DNA of 64,000 nt, from contig JADLHO010000065.1 in assembly GCA_020848735.1 (NCBI GenBank), positions 50,968 through 114,967 on the forward strand, given 5' to 3'. Below, in pieces: positions 19,423-28,862 of the stretch; position 1 is the stretch's first letter, and every line of letters starts with the position of its first letter. Under the pieces are notes generated by a model. The model had not been told where the DNA came from. It did no database searches and saw only the letters and a program-made list of their open reading frames with translations. The position numbers and the translations under genes were made by a program. Source of the stretch: Planctomycetota bacterium (GTDB taxonomy: Bacteria; Planctomycetota; UBA1135; UBA2386).

Positions 19423-22254
19423 ATGATGGAATCCCTGAGCTCGATCGAGGCCCTGATCGCGGCGTGTCTGGAGCGGCCTGAGCCCGAGTGGCCCCAGGCG
19501 ATCGACGAACTCTGCGCGGCGCATCCCGCGTCGGCCGCCATCATCCGCCGGGTCTTCGTCACCCTCTGCGCCACGGGGCTCGTCCGAGCGGCGCTCCCCC
19601 CCGAGCGCCTGGGGGAATTCCGGATCCTGCAGCGCATCGGCGGCGGCGCGATGGGAGACGTGTACCTCGCCGAACAATCGTCCGTCGGGCGCAAGGTCGC
19701 GCTGAAGGTCCTCAATCAATCCGGGCGCTTCCTCGCCGACGCCCCGGCGCGCTTCGCGAGGGAGGCCGCCGCCCTGGCCGCACTCGATCACCCCGGCGTG
19801 GTGCGCGTCCTGAGCTACGGCATCGAAGGAACGGTTCCGTACTGCGCGATGGACCTCATCGAGGGCCTGCCACTGAGCCGGGTGCTCGCGGTCCTGCAGG
19901 ACCAGGATCCGGCGGTCCTCGACGGCGCCGTGCTCACCTCGCTTCTCGGCGGAGAGCTGAAGGTCAGCGGCCGCTGGCGCGCGATCGTCTTCCGGATCGT
20001 GACTCGGCTCGCGCGCGCCCTCGCGCACGTGCACGAGCGCCAGGTCCTGCACCGCGACATCAAGCCGAGCAACGTGATGTTGACGCGGGATGGGCAGCCG
20101 ATCCTGATCGACTTCGGACTCGCGAGGCGGGCACAGGACGCGACCTTGACGCGAACGGACGGGTTCCTCGGCTCCATTCCCTACCTCGCACCGGAGCTCT
20201 GGGAGGATCCCCGTCGGGAGCCGGACGCGCGGAGCGACGTCTACTCCCTCGGGCTCGTGTTCTGGGAGATGCTGACGCTGCGCTCCGCGTTCGCGGGTCT
20301 GCCGCACCACACGATGCGCGAGGCGATCCTCGCGGGGCGACTCCCGGCGCTCCGCACGCTCCATCGCGCCCTCTCCGGCGATGCGGCGCTCGTGTGCCGC
20401 ACGGCGCTCGCCGCCGACCCGGCCGACCGCTACCAGACCGCCCAGGCGTTCGCCGAGGACCTCGAGCGCGTGGTCGCTCTGCAACCGATCCGCGCCCGTC
20501 GACCGAGTCGGTCTCGCCGCGCAACGCTCTGGCTGAGGCGGCATCCCGCGCTCGGCGTGGCGGGATTGCTCGCCGTCGCCCTGGTCGGGGTCTTCGTCTT
20601 CGCTCAGCTCCGCGCGTGGCAGGCGGCTCGGCTGTCCTTCGAGAATGACAACCTGGATCGGCAATGGTCCGCCTATTGGGGGGTGAACATGCTCGGCCAT
20701 CTCACGCAGCAGGGCACGATGCTCTGGCCCCCGGTTCCGGATCGGGTCCCCGCGATGAGCAATTGGCTGGCGCTCGCGAACCGATTGCACCGGCAGCTCT
20801 CGACGTTCCGCGCGGACGGCGATGCCCTCGAGCGGGCCTTCGGTGTCGACGTGGGATCGCAGACGCTCCGGCCGCTCGGGAGGACACCGTTCCTGCCCGA
20901 TCGCGATGCCGATCGAGCGGCGTCGACCCTTGGTTTCGAGGCGACCGCGCTGCTCGGGATCGAGGCCCTCGAGCTTTCCATTGCGCTCGTGACGGAGCGC
21001 CGCGCGTTGGCGATGGACATCGAGGCCCTGACCCTGGAGAGCCCGCGAGCGCGCGCCGCCTGGGAGGAAGCGCGACGGAACGTCGCCTCGGATCCTCGCT
21101 TCCTCGGCCTGGTGCTCGAGCCCCAGGTCGGGCTCCTGCCGCTCGGCACGGATCGTCGGACCGGCCTGCCGGTGTTCTGGCATGTCGCGAGCGGCACCGA
21201 GCCTCGCGTCGAGGACTCCGGTTCGGCGCCGGATCCGGGCACCGGGCTCGCCCTCCTGCTCCTGCCTCCGACCGGTGATCCCGACTCCGCGGTCTTCCTG
21301 GCGTCCGCCCCGTTGACCGTCGCCCAATGGGCACGGATCGGCCTGGTGCCGCGGCCACCCGAACCGGCCTCGGCCGCACCGATGACGGGGGTGAGCTTCC
21401 TCGAAGCCGACGCCTCGGCACGACGTCTCGGCCTCGGCATCCCGACCGCGACGATGTTCGCCGTGGTGGCGCCCTTCGACGCCGACCAGGACGTCGTGAG
21501 CTGGACGGTCGAAGGCAAGGTCGACCAGGAACCGACGCCCGGGGTCTCCTCGGTGGTCGGACTGGCGGACGCGGCGGGATTCGAGGGCGCGAGCGCGAAG
21601 GTCCGCGCCGCATTCCGGGATGCTCGTCTCGGCCTGCGTCCTTGTCGCCGTCTCGATTCCCGTCGACCCGTCCTGGACGCGGAGCGCCGCTTCGCGGCGA
21701 CCGAGTTCTCGAACTGGTCGGTGGCGGTCTCCGCCAACTCCATCAGTGCAGCGTCGGCGACGCAGGTCGACGACGGGTCGACGCAGGGAGCGTGCATCGA
21801 GGGCGTGAGCTACTCGGGTTCGGTGTTCCTGCTCCTGATCGACGACACCGCGATCTGGGATCCCCGCGTCGAGGGAGCGTGGACCGAGGTCGAACTCCGG
21901 GCCAAGGTGCGCGTGCTCGACGGCTTCGGCCTCGGCCTCGTGCTCCAGCCGGCCGTGGAGCAGGACGGTCGCATCTACTTCGGCGGCGACCGGACGTTCG
22001 CGACCGGCCCGGATCCTGATTGGCACGAGCTCGTCATCGCGCGAACCCGATCCGACGAGTTCTTCCCCGTCCTGCCGCGAGACTGGCAGCGGGACCGCAC
22101 GATGTGGGAATGGGGCCAGGGCTCCGGGCCGGACACGGGAAGCGGAGCCAGCCCGGTGAGGTTCGGATTCGGCGTCTACGCATTCCTCAGCGGCTGCTAT
22201 CGCCTGCGCGTCGACGACGTCTCGATCGTCGCGCGGCGGTTCCGGACGGATTGA
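19423..22254 (+). CDS. Transmembrane Ser/Thr protein kinase with large C-terminal extracytoplasmic domain
   Basis: A 943-aa receptor-like kinase. The Hanks-type kinase domain covers about residues 66-350: Gly loop 'IGGGAMGDVYLAE', Lys95 in 'VALKVL', catalytic 'HRDIKPSNV' (Asp212), 'DFG' at 230-232, 'SIPYLAPE' and 'RSDVYSLG'. All catalytic residues are present. One transmembrane helix (about 375-395, 'LGVAGLLAVALVGVFVFA') leads to roughly 540 residues of unrecognised domain outside the cytoplasmic membrane. The C-terminus ('VELRAKVRVLDGFGLGLVL') resembles a jelly-roll ligand-binding region. It is divergent from an ECF sigma factor and upstream of an adhesin-like protein, so it probably relays an external signal to that sigma factor (inference). 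Confidence 0.92.
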   Translation: MMESLSSIEALIAACLERPEPEWPQAIDELCAAHPASAAIIRRVFVTLCATGLVRAALPPERLGEFRILQRIGGGAMGDVYLAEQSSVGRKVALKVLNQSGRFLADAPARFAREAAALAALDHPGVVRVLSYGIEGTVPYCAMDLIEGLPLSRVLAVLQDQDPAVLDGAVLTSLLGGELKVSGRWRAIVFRIVTRLARALAHVHERQVLHRDIKPSNVMLTRDGQPILIDFGLARRAQDATLTRTDGFLGSIPYLAPELWEDPRREPDARSDVYSLGLVFWEMLTLRSAFAGLPHHTMREAILAGRLPALRTLHRALSGDAALVCRTALAADPADRYQTAQAFAEDLERVVALQPIRARRPSRSRRATLWLRRHPALGVAGLLAVALVGVFVFAQLRAWQAARLSFENDNLDRQWSAYWGVNMLGHLTQQGTMLWPPVPDRVPAMSNWLALANRLHRQLSTFRADGDALERAFGVDVGSQTLRPLGRTPFLPDRDADRAASTLGFEATALLGIEALELSIALVTERRALAMDIEALTLESPRARAAWEEARRNVASDPRFLGLVLEPQVGLLPLGTDRRTGLPVFWHVASGTEPRVEDSGSAPDPGTGLALLLLPPTGDPDSAVFLASAPLTVAQWARIGLVPRPPEPASAAPMTGVSFLEADASARRLGLGIPTATMFAVVAPFDADQDVVSWTVEGKVDQEPTPGVSSVVGLADAAGFEGASAKVRAAFRDARLGLRPCRRLDSRRPVLDAERRFAATEFSNWSVAVSANSISAASATQVDDGSTQGACIEGVSYSGSVFLLLIDDTAIWDPRVEGAWTEVELRAKVRVLDGFGLGLVLQPAVEQDGRIYFGGDRTFATGPDPDWHELVIARTRSDEFFPVLPRDWQRDRTMWEWGQGSGPDTGSGASPVRFGFGVYAFLSGCYRLRVDDVSIVARRFRTD

Positions 22255-22373
22255 GAGCGCACGAATCCCGCGTCACGGAGCCGCGGGTCCTCCGATCGTG
22301 TCTCTCGATGGCGGGTCTGAACGGCCGGCGCGGTGCCGGCGCGGTTCGCCCCGACTCCCCGGAATCGGACACC

Positions 22374-25300
22374 ATGCGAGACCAGACCCTGGTCGCATTG
22401 CTGGCGACGATGGCGCTCGGCTGCGGCTCGTTACTTTCCCAGACAGCACAGTTCCGCTCGGGCGACACCTATCTCCTGAGCCGCAACCTGCCGGCCCTGC
22501 CGGGATTCGAATGCGGCGGTGGCACCGTCGAAGGGATCGCGCGGTTCACGCCCGCCGGGGAGAAGTCCATGGTCTGGATCTCGCCGACGGCGATGGAGCC
22601 GTCGGGCTTCCAATACGACGCGTACCGCGACCGGCTGATCGTCGCGGCGCCGTTGCTCGCCGCGATCAGTGCGAACGGGACGTTCACCCCGTTCGTGCCC
22701 TCACAGGAGTGTCAGCTCTTCGCCGTCGTCGGCGACGGCCGGATCTACGTCCTCTACAACAACCGCCTCGTCGTCCGCGATGCGACGGAGAGCGTGCGGA
22801 TCCTGACGGAGCAGGACGGCTCGACCTTGTTCGCGATGGGTGGGCTGCTCCCCGAGCACGGGCCTCGATACCACTCGCTGCGCTACGACTCGATGCTCTT
22901 CGATCCCGCGACGAACTCGCTCGTGCTCAGCGGGTTCGTCGAGGACTCCCAGGCCACCGATGGCAGACCGGGAGTGGCGTACTTCAAGCGAGTGTCGCTG
23001 GACGAGTCGGGGACGCGCGTGCTCGGGCCGGCGCAGTTCTCGTTCGCGAGCGGGGCGGGAATCGTCGGTTACGTCTCCGCGATGTGCCGGACCGACGACG
23101 GTCGGATCCTCGCGTCCGCGGACTGCGCGGGGAACTTCGCCTACACGGATTCGATCCTGTCGCTCGATCCCGTGACGATGGGCACGGGGTTGTTCGCCGC
23201 GATCGGCCAGACGGCCCTGTTCCGCGGCATCGATTTCGACCGCGTCCACCGGCGTGCCGTCGTCTATGACCCATGGACCGACGTCCTGCGGGGCTATCGA
23301 GCCCAGGATCGAGGACTTGGCGAGGAGCTGCTGGTGGTCTCGCGGCGGATTCCCAACCTGCCGATCACCGTCGGCTGTGCCGGCCACAACCCGGGGACGG
23401 TTCGGGAACTCCTCGTGATCATCCCGCCGCAGCCCGACGTGGAAGCTCCGGCGGTCGTGATCCAGAGCCCCGTCGATGGCCACGTGACCTCGGCACCGGG
23501 ACTCATGGTCGCGGCGCTGATCTCCGACGCGAGTGGAACCGTGATCCGGTCGGAGCCGGCCGGGCTCCTGGCGACGCTGCCGCAAGGCGGCGGCACGGCG
23601 ATGGGCGAGGTGCTCCTGCCGACGAACGACGGCCCGGTCAGCCTCGTCGTCACCGCAGTCGACGACGTCGGCAACCAGGGCGGGAGCTCGGTCACCGTGG
23701 TGGTGGATCGCACCGCGCCGTCGATCGAGGCGATCGCACCCCACGAGGACGTCATCGTGGGTGAGTCGGCCTGCACCCTGACGGTCCAGGTCACCGATGT
23801 GCACGCGACCACGGTCACGGTGGGACTCGTGAGCCGTACCGTTCCGCAGGGCGGGGGGACCGTGGGCTTCGATCTCGATCTGGTCGAGGGAAGCAATCGG
23901 ATCGCCGTCGTCGCGGTCGATGTCGCGGGCAATGCCTCGACGGCGACCCGCACGATCTGGCTGGACTCCACGGCGCCCCTCGTGCGCGTGGACTCACCCA
24001 TCCATGGCGCCGTGTTCGGTCCGGGCAACACGTCGATCCCGCTGCTCGCGACGATCGACGACGCGAGTCCCACCCAGGTCGAGTCGACCCCGACGGGTGT
24101 CGCGGCGTCGCTCCCGCCGGGCGGAGGGATCGCGCTCGGCACGGTCGCGCTCCGCGAGGGCCACAACCTGCTGAGCGTCGTCGCGACCGATCCGCTCGGC
24201 CGCCAGGGCAGTCACGCGGTCCAGGTGATGCTCGACACCACGGCGCCCGAGCTCGCGATCACCGCGCCGGCGGCCGCATCGCTCGTGCGCCAGGTGGTCG
24301 ACTTCCATGCCGTCGCGACGGACGCGGCTCCGGGCAGCGGCATCGCGACGGTGACCCTGCGCGTCGACGGCATCGCGCTGGCGGTCTTCGGTCAGGCGCC
24401 GTTCGAGGCCCAGCTCGACACCGCGCTGCTCACCGATGGTCCGCATCTCCTGGAGGCCGTGGCGGTCGACGCCGCCGGCAATGCGCGGGTCGCGCGCTGC
24501 GAGATCTCCGTCGACAACACGCCGCCGGTCGTCGTGATCGATGCCCCGCTGGCCGACACCACCGTGTCCGGGCTCGTCCCGTTCGTGGTCAGCGCGGCGG
24601 ATCACGGCTCCGGGCTCGTCAGCGTCGTCCAGCGTGTCGGCGGCCTGTCGCCGACACAGGACGCCACCATGGCATATGCGGTGCCGGTCCCGAGCGACGT
24701 CCTGGCGGGAGCGGAGGACACCCGGCGCTGGTCGGGCGGGAGCGCGAGCTTCTCGGCAACCGCGGTCGATGCGGCCGGCAATACGCGCACGGTGGAGAGT
24801 GCGGTCGGCGTCGTGGCGGAACCGCTCGCCGCGCCGACGCTCGTGCCACGCGACGGACAGCGAGTGCACGGCCTCCTGCGCATTCGCGCGACCTCGGCGT
24901 CCTCGGCGTTCAACTCGCTCGCGATCCTGGTGGACGGAGTCGAGATCGGAAGCTCGACGACCTCGCCCTTCGTCACCTGCCATGACACGCGGGGAATCCT
25001 CGATGGTCCCCTGACGATCCAGGCCCGACTCCTCGGCACGAACCAACTCGTGGCGGTGAGCACCTCGCAGGTGATCGTCGACAACCTCCACGTGGAACGG
25101 ATCCAACCACGGGTTCTCGATCTTCGGAGCGGTCGCCAGGACGCGCCGATCCAGGTCGAACTCGAGGGCGAGTCGGTGCGTCTGCTCCTCCCGACCCAGT
25201 CCCATGCGATCGAACTCCGCGTGCCGGGGGCCTCGGCCATTCCCGCCCTGACCGCGTGGGCAGGGGACGACCACGTCAGCGGCAGCGGTCGACACTCGAC

Positions 25301-25472
25301 GTTGCGGCTGCGCTTCGATCGGCGCTCGCTGACCGGCGCGATCCGTGCGGCATCGACGGCCGAGGGCAGGCCGCCCTTCGGACGGCGGGTGCCCTTGCAG
25401 CTCTGGGTCGATGGACGGGAGCAAGGCGCGGGTTCGATCGAGGTCGTCGGGGCAAGCTGGTGTGAGCGCTGA
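22374..25472 (+). CDS. Large secreted protein with repeated Ig-like (bacterial Big/HYR-type) domains
   Basis: A 1032-aa protein with a signal peptide ('LLATMALGCGSLLSQTAQF'). The first 350 residues look like an irregular beta-propeller ('SGFQYDAYRDRLIVAAPL', 'GIDFDRVHRRAVVYDP'). From about residue 360 there are at least six beta-sandwich repeats marked by 'DRTAPSIEAIAPHED', 'DSTAPLVRVDSPIHGAVFG', 'DTTAPELAITAP' and 'DNTPPVVVIDAPLAD', each with 'VDxAGN' turns. Such repeats form stalks in surface or secreted adhesins. It follows the kinase by 119 nt and may be a regulated target or part of the same sensory system (inference). Its stop overlaps the next gene's ATG by one base. Confidence 0.82.
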   Translation: MRDQTLVALLATMALGCGSLLSQTAQFRSGDTYLLSRNLPALPGFECGGGTVEGIARFTPAGEKSMVWISPTAMEPSGFQYDAYRDRLIVAAPLLAAISANGTFTPFVPSQECQLFAVVGDGRIYVLYNNRLVVRDATESVRILTEQDGSTLFAMGGLLPEHGPRYHSLRYDSMLFDPATNSLVLSGFVEDSQATDGRPGVAYFKRVSLDESGTRVLGPAQFSFASGAGIVGYVSAMCRTDDGRILASADCAGNFAYTDSILSLDPVTMGTGLFAAIGQTALFRGIDFDRVHRRAVVYDPWTDVLRGYRAQDRGLGEELLVVSRRIPNLPITVGCAGHNPGTVRELLVIIPPQPDVEAPAVVIQSPVDGHVTSAPGLMVAALISDASGTVIRSEPAGLLATLPQGGGTAMGEVLLPTNDGPVSLVVTAVDDVGNQGGSSVTVVVDRTAPSIEAIAPHEDVIVGESACTLTVQVTDVHATTVTVGLVSRTVPQGGGTVGFDLDLVEGSNRIAVVAVDVAGNASTATRTIWLDSTAPLVRVDSPIHGAVFGPGNTSIPLLATIDDASPTQVESTPTGVAASLPPGGGIALGTVALREGHNLLSVVATDPLGRQGSHAVQVMLDTTAPELAITAPAAASLVRQVVDFHAVATDAAPGSGIATVTLRVDGIALAVFGQAPFEAQLDTALLTDGPHLLEAVAVDAAGNARVARCEISVDNTPPVVVIDAPLADTTVSGLVPFVVSAADHGSGLVSVVQRVGGLSPTQDATMAYAVPVPSDVLAGAEDTRRWSGGSASFSATAVDAAGNTRTVESAVGVVAEPLAAPTLVPRDGQRVHGLLRIRATSASSAFNSLAILVDGVEIGSSTTSPFVTCHDTRGILDGPLTIQARLLGTNQLVAVSTSQVIVDNLHVERIQPRVLDLRSGRQDAPIQVELEGESVRLLLPTQSHAIELRVPGASAIPALTAWAGDDHVSGSGRHSTLRLRFDRRSLTGAIRAASTAEGRPPFGRRVPLQLWVDGREQGAGSIEVVGASWCER

Positions 25473-25984
25473 TGGTCCGGCGGAGCCTCCTGTTCCTGCT
25501 CGGGTTGACCGTGTTGTCCGCGGTCGTCGCGGCGCTCGGTGCCGTGCGTCCGCCTCGGCCCGGCGGCGCGGCGGCGGCGGGAGCGAGCGTCCCCGACGAG
25601 CCCGTTCGGGGCGCAGCGATCGACGTCGCCACGCCGTCCGGCCTCCGGGCCTGGGTCGCACGCTGCCGCAAACCTGCGTCGGCGGACCTCCGCGTCTTCC
25701 GCGCCGAAGCCCTCCACGACGCCGATCCCCTCGTCGCCGGCAATGCGATTGCGGCGCTCGGCAGACTCGGCGCCGTGTGGGGTGACGACGAGCTCCTCGA
25801 ACTCCTCGACGACCCACGACCGCGGGTACGCCAGCAGTTGATCGTTGCCCTTTCGCAGTGCGGCGACGCCGACGCGCTGCCCTGGCTCGAGCGGGCCGCG
25901 TCACGGGCTCCGGATTGCGCCGGGCTCGCGCAGTGGGCCTCGGCCACGTTGCGCGCTTCGCTGACGGGAGCCGGAGCCCGCTGA
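25472..25984 (+). CDS. Small exported HEAT-repeat protein
   Basis: A 170-aa protein with an N-terminal signal or anchor ('SLLFLLGLTVLSAVVAALGAV') and two or three short HEAT-like helical pairs: 'DADPLVAGNAIAALGRLGAVWG', 'DDPRPRVRQQLIVALSQCGD' and 'DALPWLERAASRAP'. HEAT repeats bind proteins. It shares one base with the stop of the Ig-like protein gene, so the two are co-translated and may work together. Its partner is unknown. Confidence 0.72.
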   Translation: MVRRSLLFLLGLTVLSAVVAALGAVRPPRPGGAAAAGASVPDEPVRGAAIDVATPSGLRAWVARCRKPASADLRVFRAEALHDADPLVAGNAIAALGRLGAVWGDDELLELLDDPRPRVRQQLIVALSQCGDADALPWLERAASRAPDCAGLAQWASATLRASLTGAGAR

Positions 25985-26026
25985 CGCGGATCGGTCAGAT
26001 CCTCGCGAGCCGGTTCCCCGCCCCGC

Positions 26027-27268
26027 TCATTTCGCCGGGTAGGTCGCGAGCACCCATTCGCGCCACTTCTCCTCCAGGCTGAGCGGGCTGAGGCCATACG
26101 CCTCCTTCAGCGCGTTGCGCGTGCCTTCGACGATGTCGCCGACGGTCTGGCCCGTCAGCGGATCGACCTGGGCCTTGCCGAGGCGCATGAACTTCGCCCA
26201 CTTCTCCTTGCCGAGCGACATGAGGTAGTCCTGGCGGGACCAGACCATCACGTGGTCGTTGAACTCCATCTCGCCGAAGTCGCGCCACTTCATGACCTCG
26301 CTGAACGGCGTGAACTTGCCGTTCGCCAGGAACTTGCGGGTCTCGAGCGGATACTGCCACGCGCGGGCGTCGATCGGCGGGGCGCCTTCGCTGCGCGTAT
26401 AGGAGTTGAAGTGCTCGGTGATGCGGCGCTCGAACCAATGCGCCGGCGCCTCGCGCATCCAGACGGGCAGGTCGAAGTTGTAGTGGAGGTAGCCGTTGAT
26501 GAGATTGTGGGTCGCCGAGAAGACGATGTGGCCGTGCATCGCGGTGTCGTCCTTCAGGCGACCGTCCTCGGTCGGGTTGTCCGCAGCGCACGAGTAGAGC
26601 AGGGAATCGACGTCCTTGAAGTTCCACTGCTGGCCGCCGACCGTGCGGCGGCCCGTGAAGGTCGCGAGGTAGTTGTCGTAGTCCTCGGTGCGATCGAAGA
26701 TCAGGAACAGGTACTTGTTGCGCTGACCGAGGAAGGGGCCTTCACCGACGTACTCGCCGACGCGGGTCTTGCGATCCTCTTCGTCCTTCGGAAAGGTCTC
26801 GTCCGTGACGCCGAGCCAGGACTGCATCTCGGCGTAATGCGCCTCGAGGCGCTGCGCGAAGAGGTGGAGACGCAGCCAGCGATCGAGCGTGCGGGTCTTC
26901 GGGCTCACGCGGTCGAGGCCGCGCCCCAGCAGCGTCTCCAGCTCGCCGCGGATCTTGGCGCGGATCTCCGGCTCCAGGGGGACCACCCAGGGTTCGAGCG
27001 TGGAGCCGAGGCGGAAGTGCTTCGTCTCGACCCAGAGGATCTGCGCATCGATGAGGTGCTTGTCGATGTCGGCGGTCGTCACCGTCTGCGTGCCGCGCTG
27101 ACCGAACTCGAAAGGGCCGTACGAGACATAGCCCAGCTTCTCGAGCAGCTTGGGGTCGTTCTTCGTGTAGGGGTCGATGCGCCACTTCGGGAGCTTGGGC
27201 TCCTTCTGCGCGGCCAAGGGCAGCGCCAGACCCACGACGAAGAGGCCCGCGAGCGCGCGCCGGATCAC
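26027..27268 (-). CDS. Exported protein of unknown function, gluzincin-like layout without HExxH
   Basis: A 413-aa protein with a signal peptide ('ALAGLFVVGLALPLAAQ') and a globular domain rich in aromatic and charged residues. 'VFSATHNLINGYLHYNFDLP' followed by 'VWMREAPAHWFERR' has the spacing of gluzincin metallopeptidases (HExxH, then a downstream Glu), but the first motif reads T-H-N-L-I and lacks the catalytic Glu-His pair. If related it is probably inactive. GTG at 27268 overlaps the upstream stop by 4 nt (GTGA) and places the signal peptide at the N-terminus; another GTG lies 6 codons upstream. It is the last gene of a four-gene operon. Confidence 0.65.
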   Translation of the reverse strand: MIRRALAGLFVVGLALPLAAQKEPKLPKWRIDPYTKNDPKLLEKLGYVSYGPFEFGQRGTQTVTTADIDKHLIDAQILWVETKHFRLGSTLEPWVVPLEPEIRAKIRGELETLLGRGLDRVSPKTRTLDRWLRLHLFAQRLEAHYAEMQSWLGVTDETFPKDEEDRKTRVGEYVGEGPFLGQRNKYLFLIFDRTEDYDNYLATFTGRRTVGGQQWNFKDVDSLLYSCAADNPTEDGRLKDDTAMHGHIVFSATHNLINGYLHYNFDLPVWMREAPAHWFERRITEHFNSYTRSEGAPPIDARAWQYPLETRKFLANGKFTPFSEVMKWRDFGEMEFNDHVMVWSRQDYLMSLGKEKWAKFMRLGKAQVDPLTGQTVGDIVEGTRNALKEAYGLSPLSLEEKWREWVLATYPAK

Positions 27269-28173
27269 TTCAGCCGCTCCTTCCACTGCTTCGCCTGTTC
27301 GATCGCCGAGAAGACCGACAGCTCTTCGATCGGGGGTGCCCCGTCGACGACGGCGCGCAGGGCGTTGATCGCCTCGCGCTTCACCGAGCTCTCGCCGGAG
27401 TCCAGGTAGTTCGCGATCGCCGCGGCGTACTCCGGGGTCGCCAGCGAACGCAGCAGGCGCAGGCCGGTCACGCGGCTGCGCTCGTCGTTCGGTCGCATCT
27501 GTCGGATGACCCAGCTCGCCATCTCACGACCCCGGGCCTTGGGCAGCACCGCGCCCACGAACTCGCCGCGTTCGCGCCATTGGGTGTGACAGACCTCGAT
27601 CACGCGGGCGAGAGCTTCCTTGTCCTGCAGCGCGGCGAGCGCGAGATCGGCGCAGAAGACGAGCTCCTCGTCGCGGGCCGCCGCGGGCTTGCCGCCGTCC
27701 GTCGCGGCTCCGCCCGCGTGCCGCGCATAGACCTCGCGCCAGCGTTCGTCGGCGTGCAAGGTGAGCCAGCGGAGCGCCCAGCGCTGCGTCGGCAGCGCGC
27801 GTTCCTCGGTCGCCTTCGCGACGAGCGGTGCGTGTTCGTCGGTCACGATCGCGTCGAGCGTGCGCGTCACCGCGGCGATCGCGTCGTCGCTCTGCCGCGG
27901 CAGCGCCAGGCGACGCAGCAGGTGGGGGACCAGCGCCGGCCCATAGGCGACGAGCGTCGCCTGCGCCTTGGCCGAGTCCGCCTCGTTGCCCGTCTCGAGC
28001 TTGCGGATCTGGGTCAGCACGCGCTCGTTCTCCTTGGCGGGCAGTTCGGGCCAGCTCGCCTTCGGTTCCTGTGCGGGTTCCGGCTCCGCGGGCTTGGGGG
28101 TCTGGGCGTGGCCGGCGGCGAACAGGAACAGCGCGACGCAGGCGTGCGCGGCGCGAGGGTGGATCGTGGTCAT
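27265..28173 (-). CDS. Exported HEAT-repeat protein
   Basis: A 302-aa protein with a signal peptide ('ACVALFLFAAGHAQ'), a Pro/Glu-rich linker, and about 230 residues of HEAT-like helical pairs, for example 'GPALVPHLLRRLALPRQSDD', 'TRTLDAIVTDEHAPLVAKA', 'LRLLRSLATPEYAAAIANYL' and 'SSVKREAINALRAVVDG'. It probably acts as a scaffold in the periplasm. The ATG at 28173 overlaps the upstream stop (ATGA). It sits between an unknown lipoprotein and the gluzincin-like protein. Confidence 0.75.
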   Translation of the reverse strand: MTTIHPRAAHACVALFLFAAGHAQTPKPAEPEPAQEPKASWPELPAKENERVLTQIRKLETGNEADSAKAQATLVAYGPALVPHLLRRLALPRQSDDAIAAVTRTLDAIVTDEHAPLVAKATEERALPTQRWALRWLTLHADERWREVYARHAGGAATDGGKPAAARDEELVFCADLALAALQDKEALARVIEVCHTQWRERGEFVGAVLPKARGREMASWVIRQMRPNDERSRVTGLRLLRSLATPEYAAAIANYLDSGESSVKREAINALRAVVDGAPPIEELSVFSAIEQAKQWKERLK

Positions 28174-28862
28174 GGTGCGAGCCATGCGGGGACTGCGGCG
28201 CGGAGGTCTGGATCGCAGTGGAGCACACGCCCTTTGCGCCGCGCCTGCTCCTCGAGCAACCAGACCGCGAAGTCCGGCTGGTCGTGGGCCGGGAAGCGGA
28301 CGACCCAGAGGCGCAGATGGTCGTGGACGGGGGTGAATCCCGGTTGGAGTTCGAGCAGCGCGACGACGAGCACGGCGTCGGCCGTCTCGAGGGGCGGACT
28401 CACCGCACCGAGGAGGGACTCGTCGCGCGCCCAGGCGGCGACGGGCACCGGCAGCGCGGATCGCGCGAGCGGTCCGAGCTCCTCGCCGCCGCTGCGGCGG
28501 AGCTCGAGGGCGTTGCCGACCACGGAGCAGAGCGCGCCCGCGCGCTCGCGCGCCGTGGCGCGTGGTCCGGGGAAGGCCGCGCGCGCCAGCGCGAGCGGGA
28601 CGAAATGGCGTTCGAGGAGGACCGCGCGGCGGTGACGCAGGCCGATGGTCGGATCGAGCGCCTCGTAGTAGGCATCGAAGCTGGCCAGCTCCTCGCGGCC
28701 GAGGCTCGCGCCGCCCTCGATCTCGAGCGCGGCGCGCGGCGTGCCGGTGGCCACGGGATCGCGCGCCCCGTCGCACGCCGCGAGCGCGAGCGCGCATGCG
28801 AGAGCCGCGCCGACCGTCGATCCGGCGGGCGCGCGCCCGGTGCTCGTCGGGCCTCCCCTCAC
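28170..28862 (-). CDS. Putative lipoprotein of unknown function
   Basis: A 230-aa protein starting at GTG with a lipoprotein signal peptide ending in the lipobox 'LALAAC' (Cys about residue 28). The mature part is helical, with 'DAYYEALDPTIGLRHRRAVL' and 'RHFVPLALARAAFPG', ending in short amphipathic helices. No family is recognised. The GTG overlaps the upstream stop by 4 nt (GTGA), and the gene's own stop overlaps the HEAT-protein start. Confidence 0.65.
   Translation of the reverse strand: MRGGPTSTGRAPAGSTVGAALACALALAACDGARDPVATGTPRAALEIEGGASLGREELASFDAYYEALDPTIGLRHRRAVLLERHFVPLALARAAFPGPRATARERAGALCSVVGNALELRRSGGEELGPLARSALPVPVAAWARDESLLGAVSPPLETADAVLVVALLELQPGFTPVHDHLRLWVVRFPAHDQPDFAVWLLEEQARRKGRVLHCDPDLRAAVPAWLAP

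Noticed and set aside
22255..22373. Upstream extension of the Ig-like protein frame to 22020
   Set aside because: It overlaps the kinase gene and lacks signal-peptide features. The ATG at 22374 is immediately followed by a normal signal peptide.
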